From the NCBI GenBank assembly GCA_034509495.1, contig CM067508.1, positions 18,819,421 to 18,883,420 on the forward strand: a DNA stretch of 64,000 nucleotides. The letters run 5' to 3'. This DNA is from Acestrorhynchus altus. Taxonomy: Eukaryota; Chordata; Actinopteri; Characiformes; Acestrorhynchidae. Positions 1 to 12,536 of the stretch are shown here, piece after piece. Numbering within the stretch: the first letter of the stretch is position 1; each line of letters opens with the position of its first letter. The notes under the pieces are model-generated. The model saw only the letters and a program-made list of their open reading frames with translations. It was not told the DNA's origin and ran no database searches. The position numbers were made by a program, and so were the translations under genes.

Positions 1-36
1 TAATGACTAATGGTTTGTATATTTTCTGATCCTCAG

Positions 37-1814
37 GAGACAATGGAGGACATTGACAAAAATGGAGATGGTTTCATTGATCTAGAGGAGTACATTGGTA
101 AGTGAAATGAAACGGCAGGGAAATGCAAACATAACGTGTGTGTGTGTGCGTGTGTCAGTTTTTTTTTCTTCCAATCTTGTTTTCTCACACAGGTGACATG
201 TACAGCCAGAACAGTGACCCGACAGAACCAGAGTGGGTGAGGACAGAGAGAGAGCAGTTCACGGAGTTCAGAGATAAAAATAAAGATGGCAAAATGGATA
301 AGGAGGAAACAAAAGACTGGATTCTGCCTTCAGATTATGACCATGCAGAGGCTGAAGCAAAACATCTGCTCTATGAATCTGACACAGACAAGGTGAGAAC
401 CAGCATTTTGCCTACAGTTCTGAATAAGGATGCACCAAAATAAAAAAATAAATTTTGCCACTTTTTCACCATTGCAATTATTACATAGCGTAAATGTACA
501 TTTACTGTAATTACTTTAATTAGCAGTAAATATTATAAGTTAGCAGTGAAAGTAAAAGTATGACTTAAAAAAAATATATAAAAAATATTTTAATATTTGC
601 CTCCAAATAAAAATACAGTATGACCATGTTTTTTTTAACGTGTGCCCCTCTTGATTATTTAGCAGAACAATGTCTGACATTTTAAAATGCTTCCACATAG
701 CTCATATGTTTGCTACATTTACAAAGAGTGTCTCACTCTGTCCTGGTCGTGATTTGATCAGGTCATCAAAAACATAATTGATTTGTATAAATTATTACTT
801 ATTGTGTGAACAGCAAAAACGCTGTTTTTGGCCTTATCAGCCAAATAATTTCAGTTTCAGAAAATTCAGTGCATCCCTATTCCTGAATTGAACAGTGTTG
901 AATGAGTTGAAAGAATACCACACTCTATAGGCACAATTAGAGTTTGTGTGAAAATTCCAGATCACATTAGGACAAATGCAAAGATGTAAAAATGAAAAAG
1001 AATACGTTCTCATTTTGAAGAAAGTAATTGAGATATTTTGAGCTAATTTGAAGAACAAAACCTGGTTACATTTTTTTCCCAGACACCCACAGTCAGCATG
1101 TGGATGTTTCCAATTCGATCACCAGCTCACCTGATTTAACATCATTAAGCCCTAATTTCTCAAACCAAAGGTATAAAAAAATACTAGACTTCTTGCCTTG
1201 TTCATCAGGGCACATGGCAAGAATATTTATGGGATTGAGGCTCCATGGATGCAGTGTAATACATTTCTCAAGACCGATTAAGACTGGAATTCCTGGCTGC
1301 CTCATGAGCATTTGGCAAACAAGCAGAGCACAAACATTCTGTTCATTGCTGTTAATTGTTACCAGGAATGTTAAACAAGTATGAAATGAAATGTTTAAAA
1401 ATACAGTTAAAAGAATGTGGCATTTATTTTCATTGAATCATTTGTTTATTCTGATGTAGAAAGTTTAACATCACATTATCACTGTTACACACGTTTTGAA
1501 TCTGAAAGTAGTTCTATATATTTTGACAGAATTTATTTACGAATTGACCAATAGAAATGCTCCAAAATGACTTGGCATAAAATCTTTCTACATTGGTTCA
1601 TATTGAAGTTCAGGAAGCCTTTTCCCTACAGTATGTAGTCATCAGTTTATTATTGGACTCTAAAAACCTCTACTGCTGCAACTTATTGTGTATTTGGCTG
1701 TGTTTGCAGGATGGACAGCTCACTAAGCAGGAGATTGTGGATAAATATGACTTATTTGTTGGGAGCCAAGCAACAGATTTTGGAGAAGCACTCGTAAGAC
1801 ATGACGAGTTTTAA
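37..1814 (+). CDS. calu: calumenin, last three exons (5' part outside window)
   Basis: Calumenin is a CREC-family, multi-EF-hand Ca2+-binding protein of the ER and secretory pathway. Exons read from the sequence are 37-97, 193-392 and 1710-1814, all with AG/GT borders and matching phases (entry 0, then 1, 0, stop). The first exon carries an EF-hand loop ([15 protein letters not shown]). The second has another ([12 protein letters not shown]) followed by the family stretch [20 protein letters not shown]. The last reads [16 protein letters not shown] and ends RHDEF-stop. A terminal HDEF rather than HDEL is the calumenin form of the ER-retrieval signal and separates it from reticulocalbins. Upstream exons lie before position 1. 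Teleosts often have two calumenin paralogues (calua, calub); which one this is cannot be decided here. The neighbour downstream is convergent (cdhr5). Confidence 0.95.
393..1709 (+). other. calumenin last intron, containing a dispersed repeat copy
   Basis: AT-rich intron between the last two coding exons. No gene was seen. Near its 3' end (about 1548-1640) it holds one copy of a short dispersed repeat recognised by CCAATAGAAATGCTC-like and AAAATGACTT motifs, which recurs at least six more times in the window. Confidence 0.6.
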
Positions 1815-2615
1815 TCTCCAGACATTTGCGCATTTGTGATGATTGCAGAAATGGACTATAATTTATTTCATAATTTCCTTGTATACAATCCCACTTGTGT
1901 TAACGTCCATAACCACAAATGTAGTCACTTTTCTATTTTTGTAAAAGGCGGTGTTCAAGTATTGTTTACAGCTTTTATATCATGACATTTTTAGTTTATT
2001 CATAGAAGCTAGATGCATTAGCATATTTTGTATTGAAATGCACTGAACATTAAGTTTAATAATTCCTCATTGTGCAGAACATAACGTCCAGGAGTGTTTC
2101 GGTCAACTGAAAGTACAAAGGATTGTAATGTATTGTGTACCCGACTAGTGCATGTTTAGTGTTTGATATATGATTGCTGCTGAAGGTTACTGACTGAAAG
2201 TAAGAGTTGCTGTGATAGTAAACTACAGTAAATTAGTGCATAACAACCTACGGACCTTTCAATACCACTACATACATTTTTGCTCGAACATTCTAGGCTT
2301 ACTTCAAACTTAATATTTTAAGTTTTTGTTAAGAATGTCACCTTGTGTTACGATGAGGGCTGCCTCCAGAATCAGTAATTCTGGGCTTCACTAATTACAG
2401 TTTAAAATGTGTTGAAATAAGTCTCTTTCTGTGAGTTTAACTGTTTTGTATCTTAAGTGCCTTTTGGTCACTCATCACAGTTTCACGAAATTTGGGTGCT
2501 CTCTGTTTTAGACTCTGCTGTACATGTTTGAAATCATAATGTAAACAGTGTAAATACAGCACTGGCTCTGCAACCGAGAGTTTTTTCACAATAAAATCTG
2601 ATTAAAAACAACCAG
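1815..2615 (+). other. calumenin 3' UTR with polyadenylation signal
   Basis: About 0.8 kb of AT-rich non-coding DNA follows the HDEF stop codon. A canonical AATAAA hexamer lies at 2590-2595 and a plausible cleavage site about 15-25 bases later. No competing ORF or recognisable repeat was seen in the stretch, which fits a 3' UTR. Confidence 0.7.
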
Positions 2616-2754
2616 TGCTTATTATTGTGTAATTAACCCATTTAACTCAGTGGAACTGTGGGAAGTTTCCTCATGATACTAACTACAGAACATTCATAGT
2701 AATTTCCTAGTAGTGACTGTATGAAAACATAATATTTAATGACTGCATAATAAA

Positions 2755-3610
2755 CTGCACTCGTCAAAAATAATTGCACCCAGAAGGAATGGTGGAGTTA
2801 CTTCATTGATGAGTCACAACCAGACAATACATGACAAATCAAGACAATATACCCTTTACAAAATTTATTTGAGTAGATCATACACAGTGTAGATTATCAC
2901 AGAGCATATGGTATGGTTAAATCACATATTGGATCTCGATGAATTAAAGATTCAAGTTCACTGATAAAAATTTGTGTAATCAGTTGAGAACAAAATGTCA
3001 ATGGAAACAAAAATCATCAACCCATGGAGGGATTGTCTCAAACTAATGCAGAAAATCAAAGTTAAATCGTAAGCTCATAGCTCCATTCATTTCTGTGGAT
3101 TTCATTACAGCCACTCAAGTTACTCAGTAGAGAGTATGACCCCCACATGCCTTTATTCACTGCCTGCAACGTCTGTGCATGCTCCTGATGAGACGATGGA
3201 TGGTGTCCAGTCTGTCCTGGATCAGGAAATCAGTGAGCTCATGGTCGGTCTGTGGCACAAGTTTTTGGCATCAGATACACCAATACATACATCCCAGAGG
3301 TTCTGAGTTGAATTCAGGTCTGGGGAAAGTGAGAGCCAATCAATGGCACCAATGCCTTCATCATCCAAAAACTACCTACATACTCAACATGAAGCTGGGC
3401 ATTGTCCTGCACCAGGAGGTGTAGGTGCTGCTCCCTGTGCTGGGAGACACAGCAAACCTACTTGCAACAGCACATATAGAGGTGCCATCCTGGTGGAACT
3501 GGACTGACTACCATGCAGCCTAAATGGGCTGCAGGCCAATTGCAAAACTAGAGAAGAATCATTCAGGAAGGATAAGGAGAGAGTAATTGTCTGTGGCCAC
3601 AACCCTCAAA
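2755..3610 (-). mobile_element. decayed DNA transposon, Tc1/mariner-type (antisense remnant)
   Basis: The block between the convergent calumenin and cadherin genes contains phrases recalled from a widespread fish DNA transposon (a warning-style stretch around 3180-3420 with GATCAGGAAATCAGTGAGCTC and CATTGTCCTGCACCAGGAGG). The reading frames are broken and no clean terminal inverted repeats were found. Family assignment rests on recall only; a search against a fish repeat library would settle it. Confidence 0.4.
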
Positions 3611-4566
3611 ATCATTCCCTTTTTGGGGGTTGTCTTCTCCAGTGTGCCTGTTGTTTTCATTTGCCCCAAAGCAAGTGAACTTGATTTACAATTGTTTATG
3701 CTTCCTAACTGAGCAGATTGATTATCCCTGAAGTCTAAATGACTTTGTGTTATACTGTGAGGATTGTGTTCCCTTAATATTTTAAGTAGTGTAGATCTAA
3801 AATACAAATTCATCTCAAAGAATAGAGTGCCACAGAATAGTTCACTTTTCCACATGAAAGTTGGATTGTCAAGAAAGGTATTCTGCTCAGTAGTACAAAA
3901 TAAATGGGAGAAAATGGATTCTAAATTAGCAGGTAGAAACATACACACTAGTGCATCTTAAAAATAACACATCTAAATAAAAGGTCATTTGTGTTCATAA
4001 TTTCATTTAAAAAATCCCAAACTACAAAGTGTATGAAATACTATTACCAGCACAGATCATTTGTGTTCTTAGCTTCATTCAAAAAAGGTAAAGTTTTAAT
4101 ACACGTTCAATGATATTTTACAGTTTTTTTGTGTTATTTTGGTCAGTATGGCTTATAAATGTACTAAGTCTTTTTTTTCCTTCATAGACAGTACACAGAA
4201 CTCCATATATGATGTGTGGATGGATGCATCAGTGTATATATAAATAAAACCCTTCATATATTTTATATATACAATAGAATTTCATTTTGCATACAGTACT
4301 GGCTACAAATCCAGCTGCTGATTTTCATAGCTGTTCTTTCATTTTCATTGCTGTAATCCCAAATGGGCACTCTCTGCTGACTCCTCCTACCCCACCTGAG
4401 CCTCACCCCTACTGTCCTCACATTACCATCATCTTCATCTTCTGTCTAATAATCATCACGTCTCTGTTCCAAGGTTGTTTATAATTTGTTGTTTGACCAT
4501 GGCAGGGTTGTCTGGCTTGTGTTTTGATAGTAGATGCCTCCTTGAGGGACAAATGCATAACTGTAC
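3611..4566. other. intergenic stretch / presumed cdhr5 3' UTR, no gene seen
   Basis: AT-rich sequence downstream of the cdhr5 stop codon (minus strand) and beyond the calumenin transcript end. It probably includes the cdhr5 3' UTR, but a clear minus-strand AATAAA was not found, so the transcript end is not placed. No ORF here has protein-like content. Confidence 0.4.
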
Positions 4567-5733
4567 TCATGTTAGGATGTTTGTGTCTGAATTGTTTACT
4601 GACAGATGGCTCAGACCTGCACGGGGCACAGCTGGTTTGATTGTATCTGGGTTGGACAGAGCTGGTGAACTGCTCTCATCTTGGCTCATATTGTCTAGGT
4701 TTGTTGCAATGTCTTCATCGTCAGTGTGTGAAATGCTAGAGTTTGCTCCACTTGGATCTTTGTTTCCAGATTGTGTCTCTTCTGATCTTGTCCCATGAAG
4801 CTGAGGTGAGTGAAGTACTGCGTCTCTTATGTTTAGCAGGTCTTGGGCTGCAGTGTCTTCATTTTCTGAGTCAGTGTTTGTCTCATCTGGGTCTGTTAAT
4901 GTCACTATTATTTTTATGTCCACATTCCCTTCCTCCTCCTCAGTCTCCCCTGACTGGAGACCACATCCCTCAGTCTCTGAAGGAATGAGACTTTTAGTGG
5001 GTGTCTCATGTGTACTGGTGACATGACCTCTGCTGTTGGAACATTTCACGTCTGGTCTTTCTGCCTCTTGTTCTAAGACATCTGGGTTTATCAGATTGGG
5101 CTTTATGGTATCTGATTCTGCCGGGGAAATGGCTTCTGCTTGGGTTGTGTCTTTACTTGTTTTTATACATAACTCTGGCAAGTCTAATTTTCCAATATTT
5201 TGGCCTGCTTTCTCCAGTGCTTCTTGATCTTTGTTTGGATTTGAAATCTCAAGCTGTCTGTTTTGCTCCAGGTCTGTATTTACAGTCTCTAAATCTAGTC
5301 TGATGCTTACTGATTCACCAATTTGGTCTGACCCAGCACTGATGTTCTCTGATTCATCTGGATTAGCACTTATTCCGATCAGATCAATACTGATGTCCTC
5401 TAAACCTGTGCTGTCGCTTCTGTCTCTGTCTTCGTCCCCTTGGGATTCACACTCCCTCACCACAACAAAATCCTGAAATGAGACTGATTTGCTGATGGAC
5501 TTCTCCACTGGCTTCCCATTGGTCTTTATACCTGGAAAGGTATCTTCTGCTGTGGGAGTGGTTGAAGCATCTGAGGGTAAACTGGGCTGGAATGGTTTTT
5601 CAGAGTCTGGGTCAGTTTTAGTGTAGGAGCCCTGTTTACCATGCAGGGTGGAGGTGGAGGTATCATAGCCACTAAATGCTTCATTGTGATAGAAGACTTC
5701 CTCCACCAGGGGCTGTGATCTGCTGTGGTTTAC
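4567..5733 (-). CDS. cdhr5: cdhr5 exon 14: long acidic cytoplasmic tail
   Basis: One exon encodes about 388 residues, beginning VNHSRSQPLVEEVFYHNEAF, and ends NSDTNILT-stop at 4567-4569. It is rich in Asp, Glu, Ser, Thr and Asn with almost no hydrophobic clusters, so it is probably disordered. The early FYHNEAFSGYD resembles the membrane-proximal FDNQAF-type motif of CDHR5 tails. The last four residues are not a canonical PDZ ligand (S/T-x-hydrophobic), unlike what would be expected for binding USH1C/harmonin-type scaffolds. Confidence 0.8.
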   Translation of the reverse strand, partial: VNHSRSQPLVEEVFYHNEAFSGYDTSTSTLHGKQGSYTKTDPDSEKPFQPSLPSDASTTPTAEDTFPGIKTNGKPVEKSISKSVSFQDFVVVRECESQGDEDRDRSDSTGLEDISIDLIGISANPDESENISAGSDQIGESVSIRLDLETVNTDLEQNRQLEISNPNKDQEALEKAGQNIGKLDLPELCIKTSKDTTQAEAISPAESDTIKPNLINPDVLEQEAERPDVKCSNSRGHVTSTHETPTKSLIPSETEGCGLQSGETEEEEGNVDIKIIVTLTDPDETNTDSENEDTAAQDLLNIRDAVLHSPQLHGTRSEETQSGNKDPSGANSSISHTDDEDIATNLDNMSQDESSSPALSNPDTIKPAVPRAGLSHLSVNNSDTNILT

Positions 5734-8106
5734 CTGTCAGAGGAACAAGTAAATGATTAATAAGGACATCCCAGGAAAGTCCTGCCCAGCATAAATATAC
5801 TCAGTCATCTGAGGCATGTTTGTAATACTTATTTTTGGATATAAAAGCATGAAGAATATCACAGTCATTGTGGTAAATCAATAAATAACATTTATTTATT
5901 AACATTAAATAATTGAAACACAAACAGTTCTATGCTACCTCACACTATTAACTTCTATTTCTCAAGTCTCAGATTTGTGCTACTAAACAAACTAGCAGTC
6001 AAAAGTTTAGAAATGTCTTTATTTTTAACATAACATTTATATATGGATATTTATATATATATATATATATATACATCCATATTTTTCCAAGGTAATCAGC
6101 ATTGCCTTCCCAGTATACAAAAGTGAGTACGCCCCTCAAGATTTTATTATATCATTTAATGGGACACCACTATAGAAATTAAACTTGGATATAACTTAGA
6201 GTAGTATAGCTTGTACAGCTGTACAATGTCTTCTGAAAATAACTCAACACACCTCGATTAATGTCCAAATAGCTCCCAACACAAGAGAGCATACCTCACA
6301 GTGAACGTGTCAGAATTCTACCCAGTTGTAACATTGCCCCTCCCTGGTGTCATGTCACTCATTAGAGTTACAAGGTTCTAGGTGTGAATGGAGAGCAGAG
6401 CTGTTAAATTTGGTACTTTGTGAATAATTCTCGCATTCTGGCCACTGGATATTCAACACGGTGCCTCATGGCAAAGAACTCTGAGGATGTAAAATATACA
6501 ACTGCTGTTCTCCACAAACATGGCCTATAAGAAAATGGCTAACATTTTCAATCTGAGCTACAGCATGGTGGCCAAGGTCGTATAGCAGTTCTCCAGGATG
6601 GGTTCCACTCAGAACAGGCCTCGCAAGGGTCCACCAAAGAAGTTGAGTCCACATGTTCATATGGATCATATCCAGAGGTTAACATGACAAAGGAGACACA
6701 TGAGTACTGCCATCATTATTGCAGAGGTTGAAGAAGTGGGATGTCAGCCTGTCAGTGCTCAGAAGATGCAGGAGCACAAGGTGTCTAACGTCCACCAGAG
6801 TGGAAGGGGATTCCAGTAGCAACCTGTGCAGGTCTGGTGAATTCCAGGCTCAAGAGGGTTAAAGCAGCATTAGATAATACACACAAAATGTTGACACTAT
6901 AAGTAGAATTTGTTCACCGTGAAGTGTACTCACTTGTGCTGCCAGCTATTTAGACATTAATGTATGTGAACTTATTTTCAGAAGACAGTAAATCTATACT
7001 GCTATACAAGCTATACTGACTACTCTTAGTTATATCCAAGTTTCATTTCTATACTGTTCTCCCATGAAAACATATAATAAAATATTTGCAGAAAAGTGAG
7101 GGTGTACTCACTTTGTGAGATAGTACATAGATATACAATATTACATAGATATAGACTATATAGTATATAGTCTCAGTTTACATATTTTAAATAGTTTATA
7201 TATCAGTATTACCATCAACATCAGTAAATATGTAGGTTAAAAAATACTTTGAGTGTGTATAAACCTTTTGACTGCTCCATATAATTGCTGTCACGTAAAA
7301 AAGGTTTCCTACTCCTGAAAATTTACAGTGTCCAAAACAGCAACTTTACAAGAACTTCCAATGGAAGTTAAATATAAACATATTTTATTACAAGTCATTT
7401 TGGAGCATTTCTATTGGTCCATCATGAAATTCAACTAATATTATGATAATGATCTGAAAAAATAAAGAACAGCTTCCAGATTCAAATATTTATAAATAGA
7501 AAGTGAAAAACACCAATAGAGATACTGAATAGAGATTTTTTGCATGACAGCAATGAAATACAATATAGTAACAGCAGCACATCTGACATACAGAATTAGG
7601 GCTGTGTTATATTATCTACACCAGTGACAAGGTTTACTGCCAGTCTAATCTACAGAATAACAGTTGAAATAGAAGCTGTAACTTCACTGATACTTTAGGT
7701 CAGAGGTAGCAACCCGGACAGTGTGCTGATTTTTTTCTCTGCTCTTACAGATCTACTAATTAAAGGCAATTAAATGAGTTGAATCGGGTGTGGTTGAGCA
7801 CAAAACTGTGCTGGAGTCTGGCACTCCAGGGCCAGCATTGCTTACCCCTGCCTACTGCTTTAGTTCTTTCTGTCAAAGCAAATACAATGAAGTTCTCATG
7901 AAGGAAATTAAAAGACAACTTACCAGCTGAAACCAACGTAGACTCTTTGAAAAACATAAAAAAATACAGATACATTTATTACATCTATTCAGTCAGTGTG
8001 TTTTGAGCAGAAATGGCAAATCTAGATTACTGGATTTGCCATCTCTTGTTTTGAATGTGAAACTTCAGGCACATGTACCTTAGACTGCACCTGACTGACA
8101 ACATAG

Positions 8107-8179
<73 letters not shown>

Positions 8180-11100
8180 TGTGTGTGTGAGTGTGTGTAT
8201 GTGTATGTATATCTTACCACATTGGGATGTTTGCCCTCTGCTACACTGGCACGGTTGGCAGGGTCCTGTCTCTGCCTCTTCCTTCTCACAAAGTACACCA
8301 GAACAAAGAGGGCGATCGCCAGCAGGATCAGACACACCCCTATCACACCCCCGGTCCTGCCCACCGTCCCACTTCCACGGGGTTGTCCTTCCTCTAGTGG
8401 ACCCTGTGGAACTGTATGAAAAAGTTTGAAGACCTTGTTTAAATGTTGTGTGGAAAAAATCAAACAATCAAACAAATATGGAATTAAATCTGGGATTATT
8501 CTGCATATTTTACAGCACAGTTTCTATTTACTTGAAGAGGTGTGTCTAGAAAATAGACATTTGAAATCCATCATATGTACACTGAAATATTTATTCAAAT
8601 GATGATTATTCATATTTCCTATTAAGCATTTGTATTAAGAAGTATGTATTACATTTGAATTAAATTAGAAAAAGAATGATTTAATTATTTTTTTATTAAA
8701 TGCACTTGTTTTAAATATGTTCTCAGTAGATGATCATTTAACTTTTTTCCTTTTTTTTCTTTCCATCAATAAGACATGCAATTTGCTTTACTTTAACCGC
8801 ATGAAGTTGGTGCAGCTATCAGGGTTAGTTTTACAGGTGTCACCATTTGCATTCGTGCGGTAATATTTTAAAATATCTTGTTTGTGTTTTTCTTTTTCTA
8901 AAACATTCAGAATCTTCAGTTCCCCGAACTGGCAGAACATGACTGAAGTGACATTGAGCAAGGCACTTAACTCCACAGGGATAGCGCTGCCCACTGCTCA
9001 CTGCCCCCCTAGTGTGTGTATTCACAAGTGTGTATGTGTGTATCATTGTGTGAATGGGTTAAATGCAGAGGACATGTGTTATTCTTTGTACAGCTCTTTA
9101 CTGTGAAATGAATGCATTATGATGCAGGAGCAATATAAAGGCTGTGGGAAGGAGGATGTACATACTGTAAGTCCTTTGTTCTGCTAGTTGTTGTAAGGTG
9201 TAATTGGCTGTAATATTTGCAGTGTCTTTTTATATCTTTAGGAGCCACTGAAAACAGAGCTTGTACACACTCCATCCTCATTTACAAGGCATGTGGTCTG
9301 AGTTAAGATCTCAGGCTACATAGAGGGTGGGCTTCACTCTAAGAGTCAGGTTGTAGGAGTTATTGGCTTCTTCACTTCTTTATGGAACTTAAAGAGCTCC
9401 TTTTTGGAACATTCCTCCAATGTGTTCTTCATCTGTGAATGAGGAAACAGTACAGGACTAAAGTGCTGTAGTAAATTATAACTATTAGTTCATCTAAAAA
9501 AAATAGAATATTGTGGAAAAGTTTATTTGATTATAATTTAATTCCAAAATGTTATATTTTATATGAATATGAACATTTAATATTCATTACATTTAAAGTG
9601 ATTCCAAGCATTTCAAGATAGGGTTTTAATTGTGATACTCATTTGTTGTTTAGTCAACAAATGAGTTTAAATATTGTAATAATAATGTGAGATTCTGGAT
9701 GTCTGATTTTCATGAGCTATAAGCCATCCTGATCAACAGTAAAAACAAAACAAAACAAAACATAAAAGCTAGAAAATACGTTATTTTACATGTAATAAAT
9801 TTTAAATCTGACTACAGTTTGTAGGAAATTATGAACATGTATTAACCTTTTCACAATATTCTAATTTTTGGAGATGCTCTAGTTTATGTGGAGCCCTTAC
9901 ATTTCCTGCAAACATAAAATTCTATATAAAACAGCCAAGCTGTAATTTTTCCTGTAATTTTAATTTGCAGGAGGTGGGAGGATACAGCACTGGGAGTCTT
10001 GCTGAAGGAGCCGGCTGTGTCTGGATAGGGAAATGAGTTGCACTATTAAGGTAAAGGTACTCATAGACCCACTGTGTAACACTGTTGTGTTACTCAGCTA
10101 TGCTAACTGCTTTGGTTCACCTGGTTCACCCAGCTTGATATAATTATTTATATCATACAGTTTATCATTGCTGTCTTGAAAAAAAAACCCTAAACATGTA
10201 TCTCCAGTTTGACAATTTTAACGGTTAAAATAGTGTGAATGTGACAGTAGTTTTTTATGCTGTAGTGAAATTTCCTAATGAATGGACCGAAATTACTTCA
10301 GAATAACTCTTCCACTGGGATTTTTTGTTTTGTTACTGGAAGGCTTTTACTTTTTACATTTTAAAATTATTTTTAAATATAATAATAATTATTATTATTT
10401 TAAAATGACGATGATGATGATGATGATGATGATAATAATAATAATAATAACAATAATTTTTATGACTAAATAAAATGGATTTGCAGATTTTTTGTATTGA
10501 CAAGTTTTTGGAGATAAAAGGCAACGTGTTCTCGTGATATACACAGTGTACTCTAATGAATGCCTCATTCTTCAGGCAGGCTTGTACCTGGAACTCCTTT
10601 CTGTAAAATGTCTATCTCAATCACAGCTTTGACAACATCTCCAGACTCCTGGTCTGTGGCCAGAACCTGAGACAGAATGCACACATATTTTCAGAACAGC
10701 ACACAATGTCTGCTAATGATGTAACAAATGCTTTCATTTAGTCAGTTATCATGCTCACCTCCAGAGAGTGTTTGTAGTTTGGCTGCAGCTGATAGGCCTT
10801 GGCAATGAGAAGTCCTTCTTGGGTAATGTAATAGAACTGAGAGCTGTTGGAGTCAGGGCTTAGAGAGTACTGCAGCTTTGGATTGAAGCCCTGTTGTTCA
10901 CAATGGAAATGTGAGACTAAATGAGATTAAACATATCAGAGGTCAGCAGCCCAGATTCTCAGAAACGTTGATGGTTTACTTCAGTCAGAGTCAGAGCTTT
11001 CATCTGAGTGTTTTCAATCACCTCTTCAATAAGTGTCATTTTCCTTAAAGTAGATGACAAGGTGTGCAAGGCCATTTTCTCACCGTAGCCTGATAATCAC

Positions 11101-12458
11101 TTTATTTATTTATTTATTTATATATTTATTTACATACTATAATACAGTATTACTGATAATAATAGTTGAGTACATCATAATTGACACTAAAACCTCATAT
11201 CTTGTCTTTTACTGGTGACATTAAGTGAATCAGTCAGCTTTCTTTACATTCTGTCCACTTTATCAATGAATGTGTCCAAAAATCCTCTAAAATGACTTGC
11301 AATAAAATCTTGCATAGACTTCCATTTAAATTTAAGAAGCCTTTCTTCTCCCCCTGTAAAAAGTGGCTGTTTTGTGTGATATGTAACGCTTCCTGTGCTA
11401 AAACAGTGCATGACATTTAAAACTCATTTGCTGTTTAAATAGGACCATTAATTGCTTTAAACTGCACAATGTCAACTTACATCTGAGAAGTCTCGATCTG
11501 TAGCCTCCAATATGAGCAGCTCATTGCCATAGGTGTTGACGAGGGAAGCAGGACTGATGCTCTCACTGACAAAACCACGGTATGCAGAGCGGCTGAACTG
11601 AGGTGGGAACCGGTTCTCTGCAACAACCCGCACCAGAGCCGTGGCAACAGAGTACTTCATAGGATCGTTGCTTTGAGCAGCCTGCAGTGAAGAAAAACAT
11701 GGCCTTCACATTCTGGTCCATCTCTTCAAAGACAACTGTAATCACTGGATTACATATTCATTACAGACTATTAATTAATAATCACACCTATGCCTTTTTG
11801 TATTTATTGTATTGTTTATCACATGATTTTGAAATGGATGTGATAGAGTTGTAGGTCAAGTCCAAAGGCTTAGTAGATCAACAATCCTGTGCCAGAATTC
11901 CCAGTATTCACATTTTTCTGCCACATCCACTTTCAAGAGTTCTCTTCTTTAACTTAATACCAGAGAGCCTCAAGCGTCATGTCCATTTCACTGGAGCTTC
12001 ATAACTGAGTCATTTCATTCAACGGAAGAGAAACCAACACCAGAATATCCTTATCTAGAGAAATAGCTTGGTTCACAGGACACGGCCAACAGGAACCTGT
12101 TGGCTGGATGTTTCTGGTTGTTGGACTGTTCTTCAACTGTTACACTGAGGGGCCAATCACTCCAGCAGCATTGGACAATGAGTGTAGAATCAAGGAAGAC
12201 GTCATAATGTTAGAACTGATCAGTGTATATTGGGTATATCTGAAATATATACACAATATCAGAACATATTTAAATTTCCTATGAATATACACACTTTCGA
12301 TAATTAAGCATAACCTTGGTCTTAATTGCAGTGACAATGCTCACCATAATGCGCAGTCTAAGTGTGGGTGTCAACAGTCTGTTCTCAACCCGCCTGGTCA
12401 GTCTCACCTCTCCTGACTCGCTGTGAATCACAAAGCGTCCATTATCAGCTCCTACACA

Positions 12459-12536
<78 letters not shown>

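Noticed and set aside
1093..1384. Overlapping 72- and 94-aa ORFs in the calumenin intron
   Set aside because: No homology recognised and no splice context; chance frames in intron DNA.
4475..5476. Several plus-strand ORFs opposite the cdhr5 tail exon
   Set aside because: Shadows of the minus-strand coding exon; low-complexity complement with no family match.
8027..8475. Alternative frames over the cdhr5 TM exon with His/Thr-rich runs
   Set aside because: They run into the (GT)n/(CA)n microsatellite; only the frame that splices to exons 12 and 14 makes sense.
8920..9080. Possible tRNA gene in the SINE-like fragment
   Set aside because: Only scattered tRNA-type phrases, with no complete A and B boxes in a cloverleaf.
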